DNA from: Larimichthys crocea
Lineage: Eukaryota; Chordata; Actinopteri; Sciaenidae
Reading direction: 5' to 3'
Assembly: GCF_000972845.2 (NCBI RefSeq)
Contig: NC_040025.1
Span: 20,143,399 to 20,207,398 of the forward strand
Length of the DNA stretch: 64,000 bases
This document shows, piece after piece, positions 52,511-63,775 of this stretch; the stretch's first letter is position 1, and the number at the start of each line of letters is the position of its first letter. Position numbers and translations under genes: made by a program. The notes below the pieces were generated by a model, which saw only the letters and a list, made by a program, of their open reading frames with translations, ran no database searches and had not been told where the DNA came from.

Positions 52511-55050
52511 ATTCTAGATGACCTGCATGCTTGTTCCACAGTTGATTTTTAATTGGACACATTTCTCAGCAAGCTCACCAAATTAAAAAGGCAACCATGA
52601 CACGTGCGACACTTATCTGTCCTGCCCTGCTCCCTCCTCCTCCTGTCCTGTCTCCTGTTCATTACCTCATTTTCTCAGTCAACATCTCTCCTCTGTTTTT
52701 TTTTCCCCCTCACTATCTGGTATTTCTCTGATGGCCTCTTTACATAGCTGACCTCAATAGAAATGGCAGTATGACGCAGAAATATCCCGCTAGAAACAAT
52801 ATACCACGACTGATAAATAAGCATCTGCTCTGTGCTGATAAAATGTTGGATTTGTTATAAACAGCCAGAAAGGTTTCCAATCAGTGTTTAATTTTTTTAT
52901 GTCATTTGGGACATCAGATAACCAGATTTTTGGTTACAGGTGGTTAAACAATTGAATCTGGATAAAAAGAAAATAAAAAAATAAATACATAACAAATGCA
53001 AAAAAGTGAATTTATTTATTAAAGATTCAGAGCTGCATACAGTGCCTGAATTAGAGGGGGGTTTATGGATGTGTGCAGATAAAATATGTTCACTTATTGC
53101 AAAACTGTAAATCTTGATTTTTTTAATGTACCATCCAAATAATAAAAAGATTTTCCACTTAGGATGATTGAATAGGTCTGATCAGAAAGACGAGTCATCA
53201 AGGGCCAATCTAAGCCTCTGAGGCGTCTAGCTTGTCAGCGGAGCACCATAAAGTCCCACAAAGGCTTTCTACTTTTCATTTGTTGTTCTAGATGTTTATT
53301 TCCTGCTTTGTCCTTGACATTCTGTTCTTCACTATTACAACAGCTATCACAACAGCACAGATTGCTGTCAATGCACAAAACTACATCAACCCGAGCAGTC
53401 ATTTCAGCACAACACAACAGTTCACACACAAATACAGAACAATGATTTGTTACAACCCCACGTAATCACTCCCAAAAACTGAGACATTTCAGAACTAACA
53501 ACAAATTTTTATTCTTACATCCCTCATAAGAACATAAATACTAAAAGCCATAAAATTCTCTCTCAAGGACGTTTCACTTTGGATTAAATTGAGCAGTATT
53601 TCTTCTTCTGTTCCTCCGCTGTGCTGTCACAGGACATGCTGTACCAGCATACAGTCTGGAGGTTAACGCCAAAGGCTATAAAACTGGGAGGGACCTTGTC
53701 TGCGATTCATAAGCAAACCACTGAAGGTGTAAACACGTGAATGCGTACTGCATGCGGCATATGTGAACGTGATTGTGAAATGCCTGATCAGTCGTTACAG
53801 ATGGTTTTTTTTACTCCTCGCCTTTTATGTTTCCCTTTCTATCTTTCTCTTCTTCTTCCCCTCTAAAGCGCTCTCTTTCCACCCAGTCCTCTGTGTCTTT
53901 CCACTCTGCTGTAGGTGTCTCTGTTTCATCCTATCCCCTGCAGGATTTCTATACTGTAGCGGCTGTGGATGGTCAGATGTGTCTCTCCTTTGAATACCAA
54001 ACAGCCCCATGCTGTTCACGAGCTCTTTCTTTGTGTGTGAGAATCAAAAAGATATCTGACTGATCTGAACGATACTGGACAAAGGGTGACTTAGAAAAAC
54101 TGAGCTAGTACTGGATAGTACTGTATCAACCGCACAGTGTGGTTACACCTATGAACTTAAAGTGTTACTTCGCATTGATCTAAATACTATAAATATCAAA
54201 TACATTTACCACTCTATACTTCAGTGAAGTCATTGTATTAGTTGGTGGTACTTTAACATATACTTATCTCCCCTTGAGATAAACACATATGTCTGTATAA
54301 CACTAATGTTAACATTTTCAGCAGGATCAAACACTATGTAAACAACACAAACACATACTGTACGGTATGCATGTGGTGATCACAAAAGACCTACTATATG
54401 CTCCTTGCATAGACAAATATTTACAATTCACACTGAAATCATTAGTGTATAGACTGACAGAGAGTACAAAGGTTGGTGAGTGTGAATAGAGGCCTCTACC
54501 ATGAAAAGGTAAACGTGGTCACACAGTGGTCAGATTAATTGAGATGAGAAATTGCATCCTTTTCTGATGCATTAACCACTCCTACTTGTTTTTTTAATAC
54601 ATTGGTCACTGGTGAAAGCTCAATTAAGTTTTTTTTACCACAAGGGGGCAGAAAAATTCCAAAACAAGCCACAGAATCACAGATCTGACATACTATAAGC
54701 CAACATGAGCATCCAATTGGAGTCATGTTTGCTTTTTTATACTGGGCAGGGAGTGTACATTCAGCTTGTCTGACCATACAGTGTTTTGCAGGAGAATCAA
54801 AACAATGAGTTAAAAGTGGCTTAAAGCTCAAGAGTGGTGCAGAGAGTTGGGTTTGACACTGTTCACATTGCAGGTAGTGATTTCATTCATTGCTAATGTC
54901 ACAAGAATTGCTCAATGGCTCATAAAGATTTGTCTCAGCAACACGTTCCAGACAGACAACTTTCTGGTGTTAAGACATAAAGTCAGCTGTCCTGCAAACA
55001 ATCTGCTCACCCTACAATCCAGAAATAAAAAAGAAAACAGTTAGACTCAC

Positions 55051-55137
55051 CTCCATGAACATAGTTGTGCAGTGTGCAGTCAGTAGGGCCCACCAAATGG
55101 ATCAGACTGGACTGGCTGAAGCCAACAGTGTGTTGTT
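55051..55137 (-). CDS. acot7: ACOT7 exon: start of the second hotdog domain
   Basis: 87 nt: two bases completing a Glu codon, 28 codons and the first base of a Gly codon. It reads QHTVGFSQSSLIHLVGPTDC, then TLHNYVHG. It matches ACOT7 SQSSLIHLVGPSDCTLHGFVHGG, the first strand and the VHGG turn that leads into the catalytic helix of the next exon. The acceptor is CTTTGCATGTAG, ending at 55138, with a good pyrimidine tract; the donor is GGAG|GTGAGT. Joining it to the previous exon restores NPEQHTV, parallel to mammalian NPEPNTV, which supports both splice sites. Confidence 0.96.
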
Positions 55138-55593
55138 CTACATGCAAAGACAACAAAAGAAATGTGAGGGAAAAAAACAGAATTTTTTTTCTTTTAAAAA
55201 TTTGCAAGTGCACATTTTGCCTAAGCAAGCCAACACAGGCAAAAACATGCTTCAGTATGCCGCCCTGCAAAAGTAACTGCAATGACATGCAGCCTGATGA
55301 ATAAGTTAACATACCTTTTTGTAGATCATCTGTGGTCATTATAAAAAAATGTAATAATCTGTTATTTATTTTGTTATTGTGATGATTAAATCTTTGACCA
55401 ACTCCACTGTTATTTAACAAAATCTAAAGTTCTTTCTTGTGTCTCAGTGTTCAGTGTATTTAGTAATAATAAGTCAATGCAAATAATTGTTTCACAGCAG
55501 AAGAATCTACTTCATCTAAATACCAAGTATTATTATTATTGTTATTATTGTTCTTAACAATTATATATGTATAATATATATATATAGATATAT

Positions 55594-55638
<45 letters not shown>

Positions 55639-55952
55639 GGAAATACACATATTGACACAGAACATGGTATTGTATTATGTGGATCTGAATGTTCTGCTCT
55701 TTAACCACTACTATTGTGTAACTGAACTGTACAATAACATATGTCTGTGCAGAGCTTATAGGATTGAGTTGAACAATATTGGCACTCTTGTTGACAATGT
55801 CAAAGCATGAATAACAGAGATAAGAAAGAATTTCAGTTGATATCCACTTATATTCAGTCCATGGCAACAAGAATATTATCTACACCTCACATTTGTGTTG
55901 TATGTTACCTGTGTGTTAGGATTTAAATGAGGTCTCTGGGCTAAGATGTTAC
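55138..55952 (-). other. acot7: acot7 intron (815 bp), contains AT microsatellite
   Basis: Small intron flanked by confirmed exons. Apart from the ATT and AT arrays nothing is recognised. Confidence 0.9.
55529..55633. repeat. (ATT)n and (AT)n microsatellites
   Basis: A short ATT/GTT array at 55529-55550, then an AT array from 55562 to 55633 with interruptions. Confidence 0.92.
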
Positions 55953-56067
55953 CTGGGTTGGGTGGAGGTGGCATCACCTCTTCAGTCCTTGCTTTGGTCT
56001 CCTGTCTCTCCATCTTCTGAGCCTCATAGCGCTTTCTGCCCTCCTCCTCTTGCTCTGCACTGGCATA
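55953..56067 (-). CDS. acot7: ACOT7 exon: charged linker between the hotdog domains
   Basis: 115 nt: 38 codons plus one base. It reads YASAEQEEEGRKRYEAQKME, then RQETKARTEEVMPPPPNP. The EQEEEGRKRYEAQK block is diagnostic of the helical linker between the two hotdog domains of ACOT7. The Pro-rich end (PPPPNP) differs from mammals. The acceptor is CTGTTGATAG, ending at 56068, and lacks a strong pyrimidine tract; a perfect 13-bp hairpin lies 38 bases upstream of it. The donor is CCAG|GTAACA. In phase with both neighbours. Confidence 0.95.
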
Positions 56068-56372
56068 CTATCAACAGGATATATACAGTATGAACACATG
56101 AATACATATCCACCTGTCTCCACACAGGTGGATATGCGTAGTATAAATGAATGTTTCAAATTGAAAACAAACAAGAGAAGTGAAAGGAATTGGAATGGAC
56201 ACGGTCAATTTTAATATTTGTCATCTTTCCTCTCATGGATTACCTCTCCTTTAGTTCTCCTCATGTCATTTGCATACAGAGGGACAGAGACAGATAGAGA
56301 CAGAAAGAAGCTGATAGGGTGAAATGCCAAACTTCGGTAAATGAAAGTCACAGCAACCGAGTTTCCACGTAC
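56068..56372 (-). other. acot7: acot7 intron (305 bp)
   Basis: Short intron between two firmly identified exons. It contains the inverted repeat 56105-56136 and otherwise nothing recognised. Confidence 0.9.
56105..56136 (-). repeat. acot7: Perfect 13-bp hairpin just upstream of an acot7 splice acceptor
   Basis: Arms are CATATCCACCTGT (56105-56117) and ACAGGTGGATATG (56124-56136) with a 6-base loop. In the pre-mRNA the stem ends 38 bases before the exon starting at 56067, at or just upstream of the expected branch-point zone. The arms include CACCTG/CAGGTG E-boxes. Confidence 0.85.
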
Positions 56373-56464
56373 CTTGATGGCCGGCACCTCCATGATCTTG
56401 TCGACATTCTGCAGAGAGCAGGGGACGTACCACAGCGCTGCCTTGTTGGCCAGCTTTTTGGCAC
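56373..56464 (-). CDS. acot7: ACOT7 exon: end of the first hotdog domain
   Basis: 92 nt: two bases finishing a Gly codon and 30 codons. It reads AKKLANKAALWYVPCSLQNV, then DKIMEVPAIK. It matches the last strands of the N-terminal hotdog domain (GAKKLTNKATLWYVPLSLKNVDK). The acceptor is GTGACTGCAG, ending at 56465, and the donor is CAAG|GTACGT. The phase-1 junction upstream means at least one more exon is required to the right. No coding match to the VHGGTILKMIEEAG region or the TDFLSPM region of the first domain was found up to 64000. In total the six exons give about 230 residues, the C-terminal three-fifths of the enzyme. Confidence 0.96.
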
Positions 56465-56939
56465 CTGCAGTCACAGAGAAAAGGTTGAATTCTTGTTCCG
56501 GGGAAAATGTCAAGATTTTTTACAACAAACAAACTGATAAAACTTTCTCTTTTTTTTGTTCTGTTTTCCCGGCTGTGAACCACTCAACAAGTTTTGACAT
56601 GTTCTTTCAAATAAAACAACAATGGAGCAAACAATTTTCAAATAGCTGTTGTCAAAACAGACACTTTTATTAACACCCCAATAATAGCAAATCTAGTTTT
56701 CAACAAAATCCAGAGGCGCTGCCTAAAGATTAGTCTTTCTTCTGAAAACAAAGGAGCAGAAAACAAATGAGGTCTTTGTTCAAAGACTAGCCATTCACGT
56801 CTCTTCAGAACACATGCTCACATTCACTAAACTCGGTCTCTCGGTTAGTGCGAGGTTTAGCATAATCCCTAAATCCTGAAATACAATGACAACTCACTCA
56901 TTAAATTCACTGTATAGATATTTACATTGTGACGTTCTT

Positions 56940-56981
56940 TCTTTTGGCAGGTTATGTTCTCCTGTGTCAACTGCCAAAAGA
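56940..56981. repeat. 11-bp inverted repeat, 20-bp loop
   Basis: TCTTTTGGCAG at 56940-56950 (allowing the outer T-A pair) and its complement CTGCCAAAAGA at 56971-56981. It lies in an acot7 intron. Confidence 0.7.
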
Positions 56982-59088
56982 TGCGGAAGCTTGTATTAGT
57001 TTTGGTTGGTGAGGTGTTGTTGGAAGAAGGACTGAAAAAATTCAATATCTGACCCAGTTATCATTTCAGTGCGACTTTCACTAAAAAAATGACCTGAATA
57101 TATGTGGGTGTTAAAACTGTTGCTGATAAAAGCTGTGTCAAAAAGTGTCGAATAAAACTGCTACAAGTCAGCTAAACCATAATGTTCCTAAGGTCAGTAA
57201 ATAATAGCCACTATTAGTGTATTTAGTACTACTTTTGAAGTAATGGACAATTGTTTGAGAAGTTTAACTGTACAGATATTACATATTTAAACTCTTAGAT
57301 AGTCCACAATATTTTTTGTCTTGTGTGTGAATTTCTTTGAAATATGTTGGAAATAAGTACTGTCACTTTAATATTTTATCTGGCTAGAAACTCCTCCCTT
57401 GTGAATCCCTAAATAAAACCATCTTCATCATCACTGAGTGAAGTACATGTACGCATCGGTCTCCCAGTGCATAAATATAGGGTCTGATATTTCCATGTAT
57501 TCTGTGGTTGGAGGATGTAGTATTAGCTCTGCCTTCCCACAGAAAGTTAAGAACCAGAAGATCAGAAGCCAAAACTTGTGGAAATCACATCTCATTGCAA
57601 TCAGGCGGAGAGGTTGCCATAGTGATATCTGTTCTATTCTGCCTACACTTTTTCTCTTAATTCGCTAACAGAGAGAGAGGGGGGCTATTTTGAGGTTGTG
57701 CTGTTATGGCGCACAAGGGAGGCGCACAGATTAAAGACAGCACAGGGCCAGCAGGTTCAAATGAAATCACTGTCGTAATGTGATAAAGGCTATTACTCGT
57801 GGCTGCGCAATCTGATAAAATTAGTGGGTTAATGTGTCTTATTAGAACTGGTGAGGCTTCAATTCTGAGTCATTTGATTGATTTAAACAAAACTAAAGTT
57901 TTCTTTAAATGTTGCTTTACTCATATTTATACTGTACATGCTTGTGTCCAAGACATAGAAGCTGTATAAAATGTGCATTGCGCCTACATGGACAAAAATA
58001 GGACATCTTATAAATTAAAAAAAAGCTTGATGGAAATGAAGAATTGTGACATCACTGTGCACGCTGTAGTAAACCAGAAGGAGAACGTGAAGTTAAGAGA
58101 AGAGAGTGGGAGCAGCAGCTTACGGGAGGCTACTCTTAGGGAATAACATTTGCATTTTACACCCGAGTTAAAACCGTGTAGACAGCCGGGCCACGTTGCC
58201 ATGCCGACCGTGCTTCTCTCCTCCTCCTCTCATTGGCTCCCACCCTTGCCAGCAACCAGGAAGTTGCCCACAGGAGAAAGGCATATTTACATATCCTTGA
58301 CTCTACCAAGACTGAGTGATTCCAGTCTATTATTAGCTCCTGCTGGACCTTTTAAATAAACTGTGTTTAGGATGGAGGGAGCAGGAGGAGGAGCGAGAGA
58401 GGGACGGAGGGACGGAGGGTGAATCACTGGAATGAACCGGCAAGTTAAGACCCATCCCCAATCCGACGAATGACCTTTCTGACCAAAATCTAACCAGGGA
58501 ACTGGCTTTGAATTTCAAATCCCTCTGCATCAAATGAAGGCAATGTCAATGTTTAACCATGTCTCGGACTGGACTCATCACGTGTGAGACAGACGGTCAT
58601 AACATGCCGTTCTACATGTCGAATATATATCTCACTTCAATTCCCCTTGTTTGTTTTCCCTGCAGACATTTTTTAACCTACAAGAATATTTTTTTTGTAT
58701 GTGTTGATTTCTTTGTGATTACAGAGAACTCAGTCACAAAGTCGGGGTCTCAAGTAACAGGAGGGCCAGCTGGCTTACTTAGTTAGCATTAATGAATTAG
58801 TTAATATGAAGGTTTTGGCTGCATCCACCCTGAACACAAGCTCCACAAATCTGCTCACTCAAATTTCCACACTTAATAGCACAATGTTCAATAAACTGGC
58901 TATAAGAACAGTGCATGGTTTTTCATCTGGTGGCAGCTGTAAAACAAGGAGCTCAATGAATGGAAAAGGACACTTTGGCAGCAATGCTGATGGCAAATGG
59001 CACCTGGCAGTGGTACTTTTTCTCTTTTTTTTTTCTAAAATTAATGGTATATTGGTGCAGCAGTGTGTTGAGTTCATGAACGTGCAAG

Positions 59089-59126
59089 AAGACAACTGCA
59101 TGTGACTGCTCACATGCAGTTGTCTT
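59089..59126. repeat. Perfect 17-bp inverted repeat, 4-bp loop
   Basis: Arms are AAGACAACTGCATGTGA and TCACATGCAGTTGTCTT around CTGC. It could form a tight hairpin in RNA from either strand. Pairing does not extend well outside the arms, making a standard microRNA precursor (which needs a longer stem) unlikely. Confidence 0.85.
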
Positions 59127-60459
59127 GGAGGACTGTACAGCAGAGCATTACTTGTCTGATTTTACAGGAATATAATGTCAGCAAAGAGCAGTTATAAAAC
59201 ATATTGATGTAAGCAACAATGGAAACTATAGCCTCAGAGTCTGGCAGTCTGGTATGGGACAAACAAAAACAAATCAAATCATCTCATTGTCTGGCAGTGT
59301 CTGACTGTCTAACCTAAAAACTTTCAGGTGATTACAGGACAAAAAAACAGAAAAATCGAGTATTAACTGCAATCCAAATTAGCGCCGTAAAGCAGGCTTA
59401 GACAGACTGTGCTTTTATTAACTATATGATAGACAGCAGAATTCCCAAACACTATGCTCTGTCATATTTAATTAGAAATTTGAGCCTTTTGGAGTACTGA
59501 TTTGAGTATTCACATGGGCTTAAGTAGGGGGAATCATCCAATCCCTTTTAATCTACGTTTAACACATCAATCATTTCTTCATACCATTTTTGACATTTTT
59601 CACATTTCTCAAAGACTTTGTACAGTCTGTACTATCCCCAAATCTTTTAGCGCTTATATTCCTGTTGCTTTGCGACTTTTTTCCCCTCTCTTTTTCCACA
59701 ATCACTCTCCCTTTCTGTCCCCTTCACCCTCATCCATTTCTTTCACCTGGAGCAGTTTCACATGATTTATCGCTGTATTTTACTCATTCACTCCTCTGCT
59801 CTCCCCTTTGACTCTTAGCCATTACGCTTCATTCTTCCTCTGAGAAGAAAACCACACTTGTTTTCTTTTGTATTTCCTGAACAGTCTTTCCCAGGCTCAC
59901 AGAAAGTACAGCGAGTATCGTTCTAGTGCTTGATCGCCATGATCAAAACCATAGATTTTTCCATTGTGCTGAGCCAAGACTCCATTACGTTTAACTACAC
60001 CGTGGGATGTTACAATCTGATAGGAATGAGATTAAAGAGTTTTGGGATGGAGCCTTTTGACTGGAAATAACTACCTAATACTACTGCAACTGTACAAGAT
60101 CTAGTGTTGAATACTGTTATTGTGGGCTCCACATTTGGTGGATTGCACAGTGATTCTACATAAACATAGCTTTCTGTTGTACTCAGATGACCTTTAATTT
60201 GTTGTAGTGTTTTCTGTCCTGCTACAGACCTCAGTTATGCCCTCAGGAAATGTTCCAAAAGTCAAACCAGCCTCATAATTAATTGTTAGAGGTCTTACAG
60301 TATTTCTTTTAGCTTTGAATCTTTTATTCAGTCTTTAAATTTAGATTTGATAGATTGCAGATAAATTTACACGTCTTATTTCTCCTCCTGTGGGGGAAAA
60401 TGACTAATTTTGTTTAATTGCAATGAGCTGCAGAGCTGAACTATAATACAGTTTTTTGG

Positions 60460-60754
60460 TTGTGTTGTGTATGTGTATGTTCATGTAGCACTCTCTCAGT
60501 ATGTGTGTGACCCACCATGATCATGGCAGGAACTGTCATGCTTATTTTAAGCCTCAACCCACAATGCACTGCTCTCAGCTCTGTCTGTGCATGTGTGCGT
60601 GTGCATGTGTGTGTGTGTGTGTTGAGGGGAGCACGATCTGCGTATGCTGTGTTTATGCAAATGTGCCTGTGTGTGCATGCAATAGAAATACTATTACCTC
60701 TGTGGGACTTTTGTCCACATGGAGCTAAAATGGATCCATGTATATCATGTAGGA

Positions 60755-60785
<31 letters not shown>

Positions 60786-61720
60786 ATGTATAGTAATGTA
60801 AGTTTATGTGACTGTGTACAGTTTTCTAAGTATGTACATGTATTTTCATGCATTGCTATATGCAAATACGTGTGTGCCGATGTGTGTGACTGCGCATGTG
60901 TGTATGTCAGCGCGCATGTGCAGTCCCCCCAGCAGGGACAATCATCACGGCTTGTGCCCACAGTAAGCAGCCTTCCCCTCGGGGGGCGTGACTGAGTCCT
61001 GCCTGACGAGATGCTGCCTGACTGACTGTGGAACCTGGATGCTTGCCTCCTCCCCCAACACACAGATTTCACATGTGTGTGAATATGAATGCATAAATAC
61101 AAAGACGCATGCATACAGAGCATAATATGCATACTGCTGCAATATACGAGGAGCAATAAAGATAAACCTTATCTGTGAGTCTACAAACGTTCTCTCTTTT
61201 GTGTCCCTGTTCAAGCCATGCTTCAGTTTTTTCATGGGAAAAGATCTATTAAAGAACATGCAAAACCCTGCCAGTCTTACATCAGTATGAGACTTGTTTT
61301 AGAAAGAAGGGGAGTGTGTGTGTGCTCAGTGTGCATCTGTGTGGGTGTGAGAATGTGTAGGTGTGTGACTTTTTCTATGCAGAATGTCTCAGCATGTGCT
61401 TATCAGGTTCTGTATGCACGCAGGTTGCCCCTACACAACCGCGCGTGCGCGTGTCAGTATGTGTTGGGTACATGCAGGGTGTCGTGCCTGAGCATGTGTG
61501 CAGGTACATCCACTTGGCGTCCATGTCTGACTGGGCCACAGTGTGTGAGGCCTGACGCTAAGTCGACATGACAGAAGCAAATAATGTCTGCTCCCGTTAT
61601 CTTCTCTTCCCCCTCGGCCCCGCAGGAACCTTTTAAAGGGCCAAACACTGATGAAATCACATACATACTGTGTCACACATGCACGCACACACACACACAT
61701 GCACACATATCTGCGAAATT
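60460..61720. repeat. Long degenerate TG/CA-rich tract
   Basis: About 1.26 kb dominated by alternating TG/CA phrases such as gtgtgtgcatg. It includes a clean (TG)14 at 60757-60784, GC/GT alternations (gcgcgtgcgcgtg near 61441) and a short CA run at 61684. Interspersed unique blocks remain. Several Cys/Val-rich open frames on both strands result from the low complexity. Confidence 0.75.
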
Positions 61721-62012
61721 ATGCATCTAAATGCAAGGTGCAAAGAGAAATCCACATGTAACTTTCTCACAGTTATTGACATCTGAATGAGCTCCTGCAC
61801 AAATCCACCATCTGAAACCAAAACATGTACTCAATCATTCATTTACACAGCCCCACATACTGTGCATAAGATTTAATGAATTCCACTGAGGTTTGGATAA
61901 AAATAAATCTATAAAAACACACCTATACTTTCATATGGATACCAGCTGTGTCAACTCAAATGCACACACCAATACATTTACACAAATGTGACCTACTTTC
62001 TATAGCTGTGAC

Positions 62013-62100
62013 TAGGGCTGCCACAAACGATTATTTTGATAGTCGACTAATCACCGATTATTTTTTCGATTAGTCGACTAATCGGATCATACATAAATTG
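62013..62100 (+). repeat. hAT-like repeat end (AGTCGACTAATC family)
   Basis: Begins tagggctgccacaaacgatt and contains two partly complementary blocks, gatagtcgactaatcacc and cgattagtcgactaatcgg. This is the typical terminal portion of a very abundant teleost hAT-like repeat. Its opposite end is not seen within the next 600 bases, so it is truncated or interrupted. Confidence 0.65.
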
Positions 62101-62102
62101 AC

Positions 62103-62322
62103 TGTCCCGGAGACGGGCAGGGTGGCCGGTCGCTGTAAAGCTCGCAGACAGAGCCATGAGCCACCTTCGCCCCCGAGTCTTTCCATGCCGACCCAGAGCT
62201 GCCGCGGAGGCGCCCGGCGGGGGCCAGCCAGCGCCGGGGAGAGGTCGCACGAGGGGATCCTCCCACACCGTGCGGCCGTCCCTGACCCGCCGAGTTGAAT
62301 CCCCCGGGCAGACTGCGCGGAA
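62103..62322 (-). rRNA. Fragment of 28S ribosomal RNA gene (D2 expansion region), pseudogene copy
   Basis: On the minus strand this 220-bp GC-rich block reads CCGCGCAGTCTGCCCGGGGG, ATTCAACTCGGCGGGTCAGG, CCTCGTGCGACCTCTCCCCG, CTGGCCCCCGCCGGGCG and GCGAGCTTTACAGCG. These match, in order, the 28S rRNA sequence after the GTAAACGGGTGGG core (GCGCAGTCCGCCCGGAGGATTCAACTCGGCGG) and the following D2 expansion segment as I remember fish 28S. Point changes and gaps show it is not a functional gene. It is bordered by repeat sequence on both sides. Composition contrasts sharply with the AT-rich flanks. Confidence 0.75.
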
Positions 62323-62327
62323 GTTGC

Positions 62328-62445
62328 GGAAAAATCGCAGTGATTGGTTAAAATTGCAACACCGCCCTGAATTCACAGGGATTCACTGAAGTTGCGTTCA
62401 AGTTGCAAATCGCAACATCGTGAATTCCTGGAGGGTCTGTGTTAT
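62328..62445. repeat. Repeat-like sequence flanking the 28S fragment
   Basis: Contains gcgg-aaaaatcgcag, gattggttaaaattgcaaca and gcaaatcgcaacatcgtgaa, a style with repeated TTGCAA/TCGCAA words that I associate with teleost interspersed repeats. The family is not identified. Confidence 0.35.
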
Positions 62446-62944
62446 GGTATCATTTACGGTACAGTCATATATACAGGCATATATAATTTGGGTTATAAAG
62501 TGAGCAAATCCCATCGCAGATGTTGTGTTTGGCCCACACAATCAATGGAGAGCTCAATAGGAAAGTACAAAGCTACACCCACACTGCCCTGACACTGAAC
62601 CCGCCCTTCGACTTCAGAACAGTTAGTTATATATCACAACTGTACACTTGTTAACTATGAATATTAGAATTTCATTTCCTGAAACTAAGATATATTATTG
62701 AAGTATGCAGCTGAGACTTCGTGGATCAAGTGACCTGTATCTGACCGTGTTCAGAATAATGTACAAGCACTTGTGGACATAAAATGCTAATATGGTGAGA
62801 ATGTATGCTAATTTAATAAATAAAATTAATAAAAGTTAAAATGTGCTTCTAAAAGTGTAAAGTGTAAACAAAGTATATCAAGATGTCTTGAAAAAACACT
62901 TTTACAAGACCATATAAATAAATGTAGTATATAGGGATAAACCC

Positions 62945-62991
62945 ATGTTATGTTATGTTATGTTATGTTATGTTATGTTATGTTATGTTAT
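62945..62991. repeat. (TTATG)9 pentanucleotide microsatellite
   Basis: Nine perfect tandem ATGTT units. They generate a start for a spurious plus-strand frame. Confidence 0.95.
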
Positions 62992-63234
62992 CATGAATCA
63001 TAAATCCTGTAATGTGCAACAAACCAAACAGTGCTTTGAGTGCATTCTTTTTATCAGCTCTCTTCATATCCCCTCTTCTGGGTCCTTCCTGACCAGGTCA
63101 TGTACTGTAGCGACTGTCCGTGGCGATGCTGCTACGTATTTACGTGGCTCTCCACCTGTCATCTCATATCTCTGCCTCCACCTCCGTCAACCTGCTTCTA
63201 GCCCAGCAACCAGCCAACCAACCAGTACAAGCCT

Positions 63235-63248
63235 GTTGCTAGGGCAAC
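63235..63248. promoter_or_regulatory. X-box-like site GTTGCTAGGGCAAC
   Basis: Two RFX half-sites, one with a C-to-T change, separated by two bases, in a GC-richer block (63.08-63.26 kb) of the acot7 upstream intron. Inference from the motif only. Confidence 0.35.
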
Positions 63249-63775
63249 GGCTGTCTAGGGGATACTTCTTTTGTTTCTCACACCTCCTTTCCTTCATCCT
63301 TCTTTCTATATCTTCCCTTCTCTCACTCTTTCATTCACTTTCATTCCCTCTGCTATCAGTTTTCCTATTGATATGTCTGTCTACTTCACTCCTCACATCT
63401 GTCTCACTCATCACACATCCTCTCCCTCATTCTCCCACTTTTTCTGTCTCTCCCACTCTCCTGAAGACAGACAGGTTTCACAGATGTGAAAGTACCTTCT
63501 AACGACAAACACCCCACCACCAAAATAAATAGTGAGGTTTCCTTTGTAATATAATCAAGAAACTTTCCCTGTGCTACTGATGCCAACGTTACCAAGATTG
63601 TGCATCATCTCTCCCACTTTGACGTGAATTAAAACAGTTACCCTGTGGTCAGCACATTACATTTGGTTGTCGTCTGTGCTGTCGCTGTTGCCGCTGGCAT
63701 TTAAAGGTTCAGAGATAAAGCTAGGTCAGCCCAGTGTGATCTTCCCGGCCTCTTTACTCAAGGGACTCTGGCCAA

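Larger units (their letters stand above)
42734..55050 (-). other. acot7: acot7 intron (12.3 kb)
   Basis: Largest intron inside the window. No supported exon on either strand. It contains two long CA arrays (50.3 and 50.55 kb), an RFX palindrome (50.68 kb), a LINE-like tail (51.4-51.67 kb) and a GT array (52.49 kb). 47.7-48.1 kb is GC-richer and could be a conserved non-coding element, but this cannot be judged from one sequence. Confidence 0.85.

Noticed and set aside
58060..58560. Possible alternative acot7 promoter and first exon
   Set aside because: Inverted CCAAT box and raised GC are present, but I could not find a minus-strand ATG followed by a coherent donor that would continue in frame. 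Left as a remark in the intron entry.
59089..59126. MicroRNA precursor
   Set aside because: The stem is only 17 bp and does not extend; typical precursors need a longer imperfect stem.
60501..61706. Cys/Val-rich and His-rich frames on both strands
   Set aside because: Produced by TG/CA low-complexity sequence.
62047..62376. Arg-rich open frame on the minus strand
   Set aside because: It translates a 28S rDNA fragment, which is non-coding.
62945..63502. 185-codon plus-strand frame beginning with MLCYV repeats
   Set aside because: The start is the (TTATG)n microsatellite and the remainder is a pyrimidine-rich tract. No domain.
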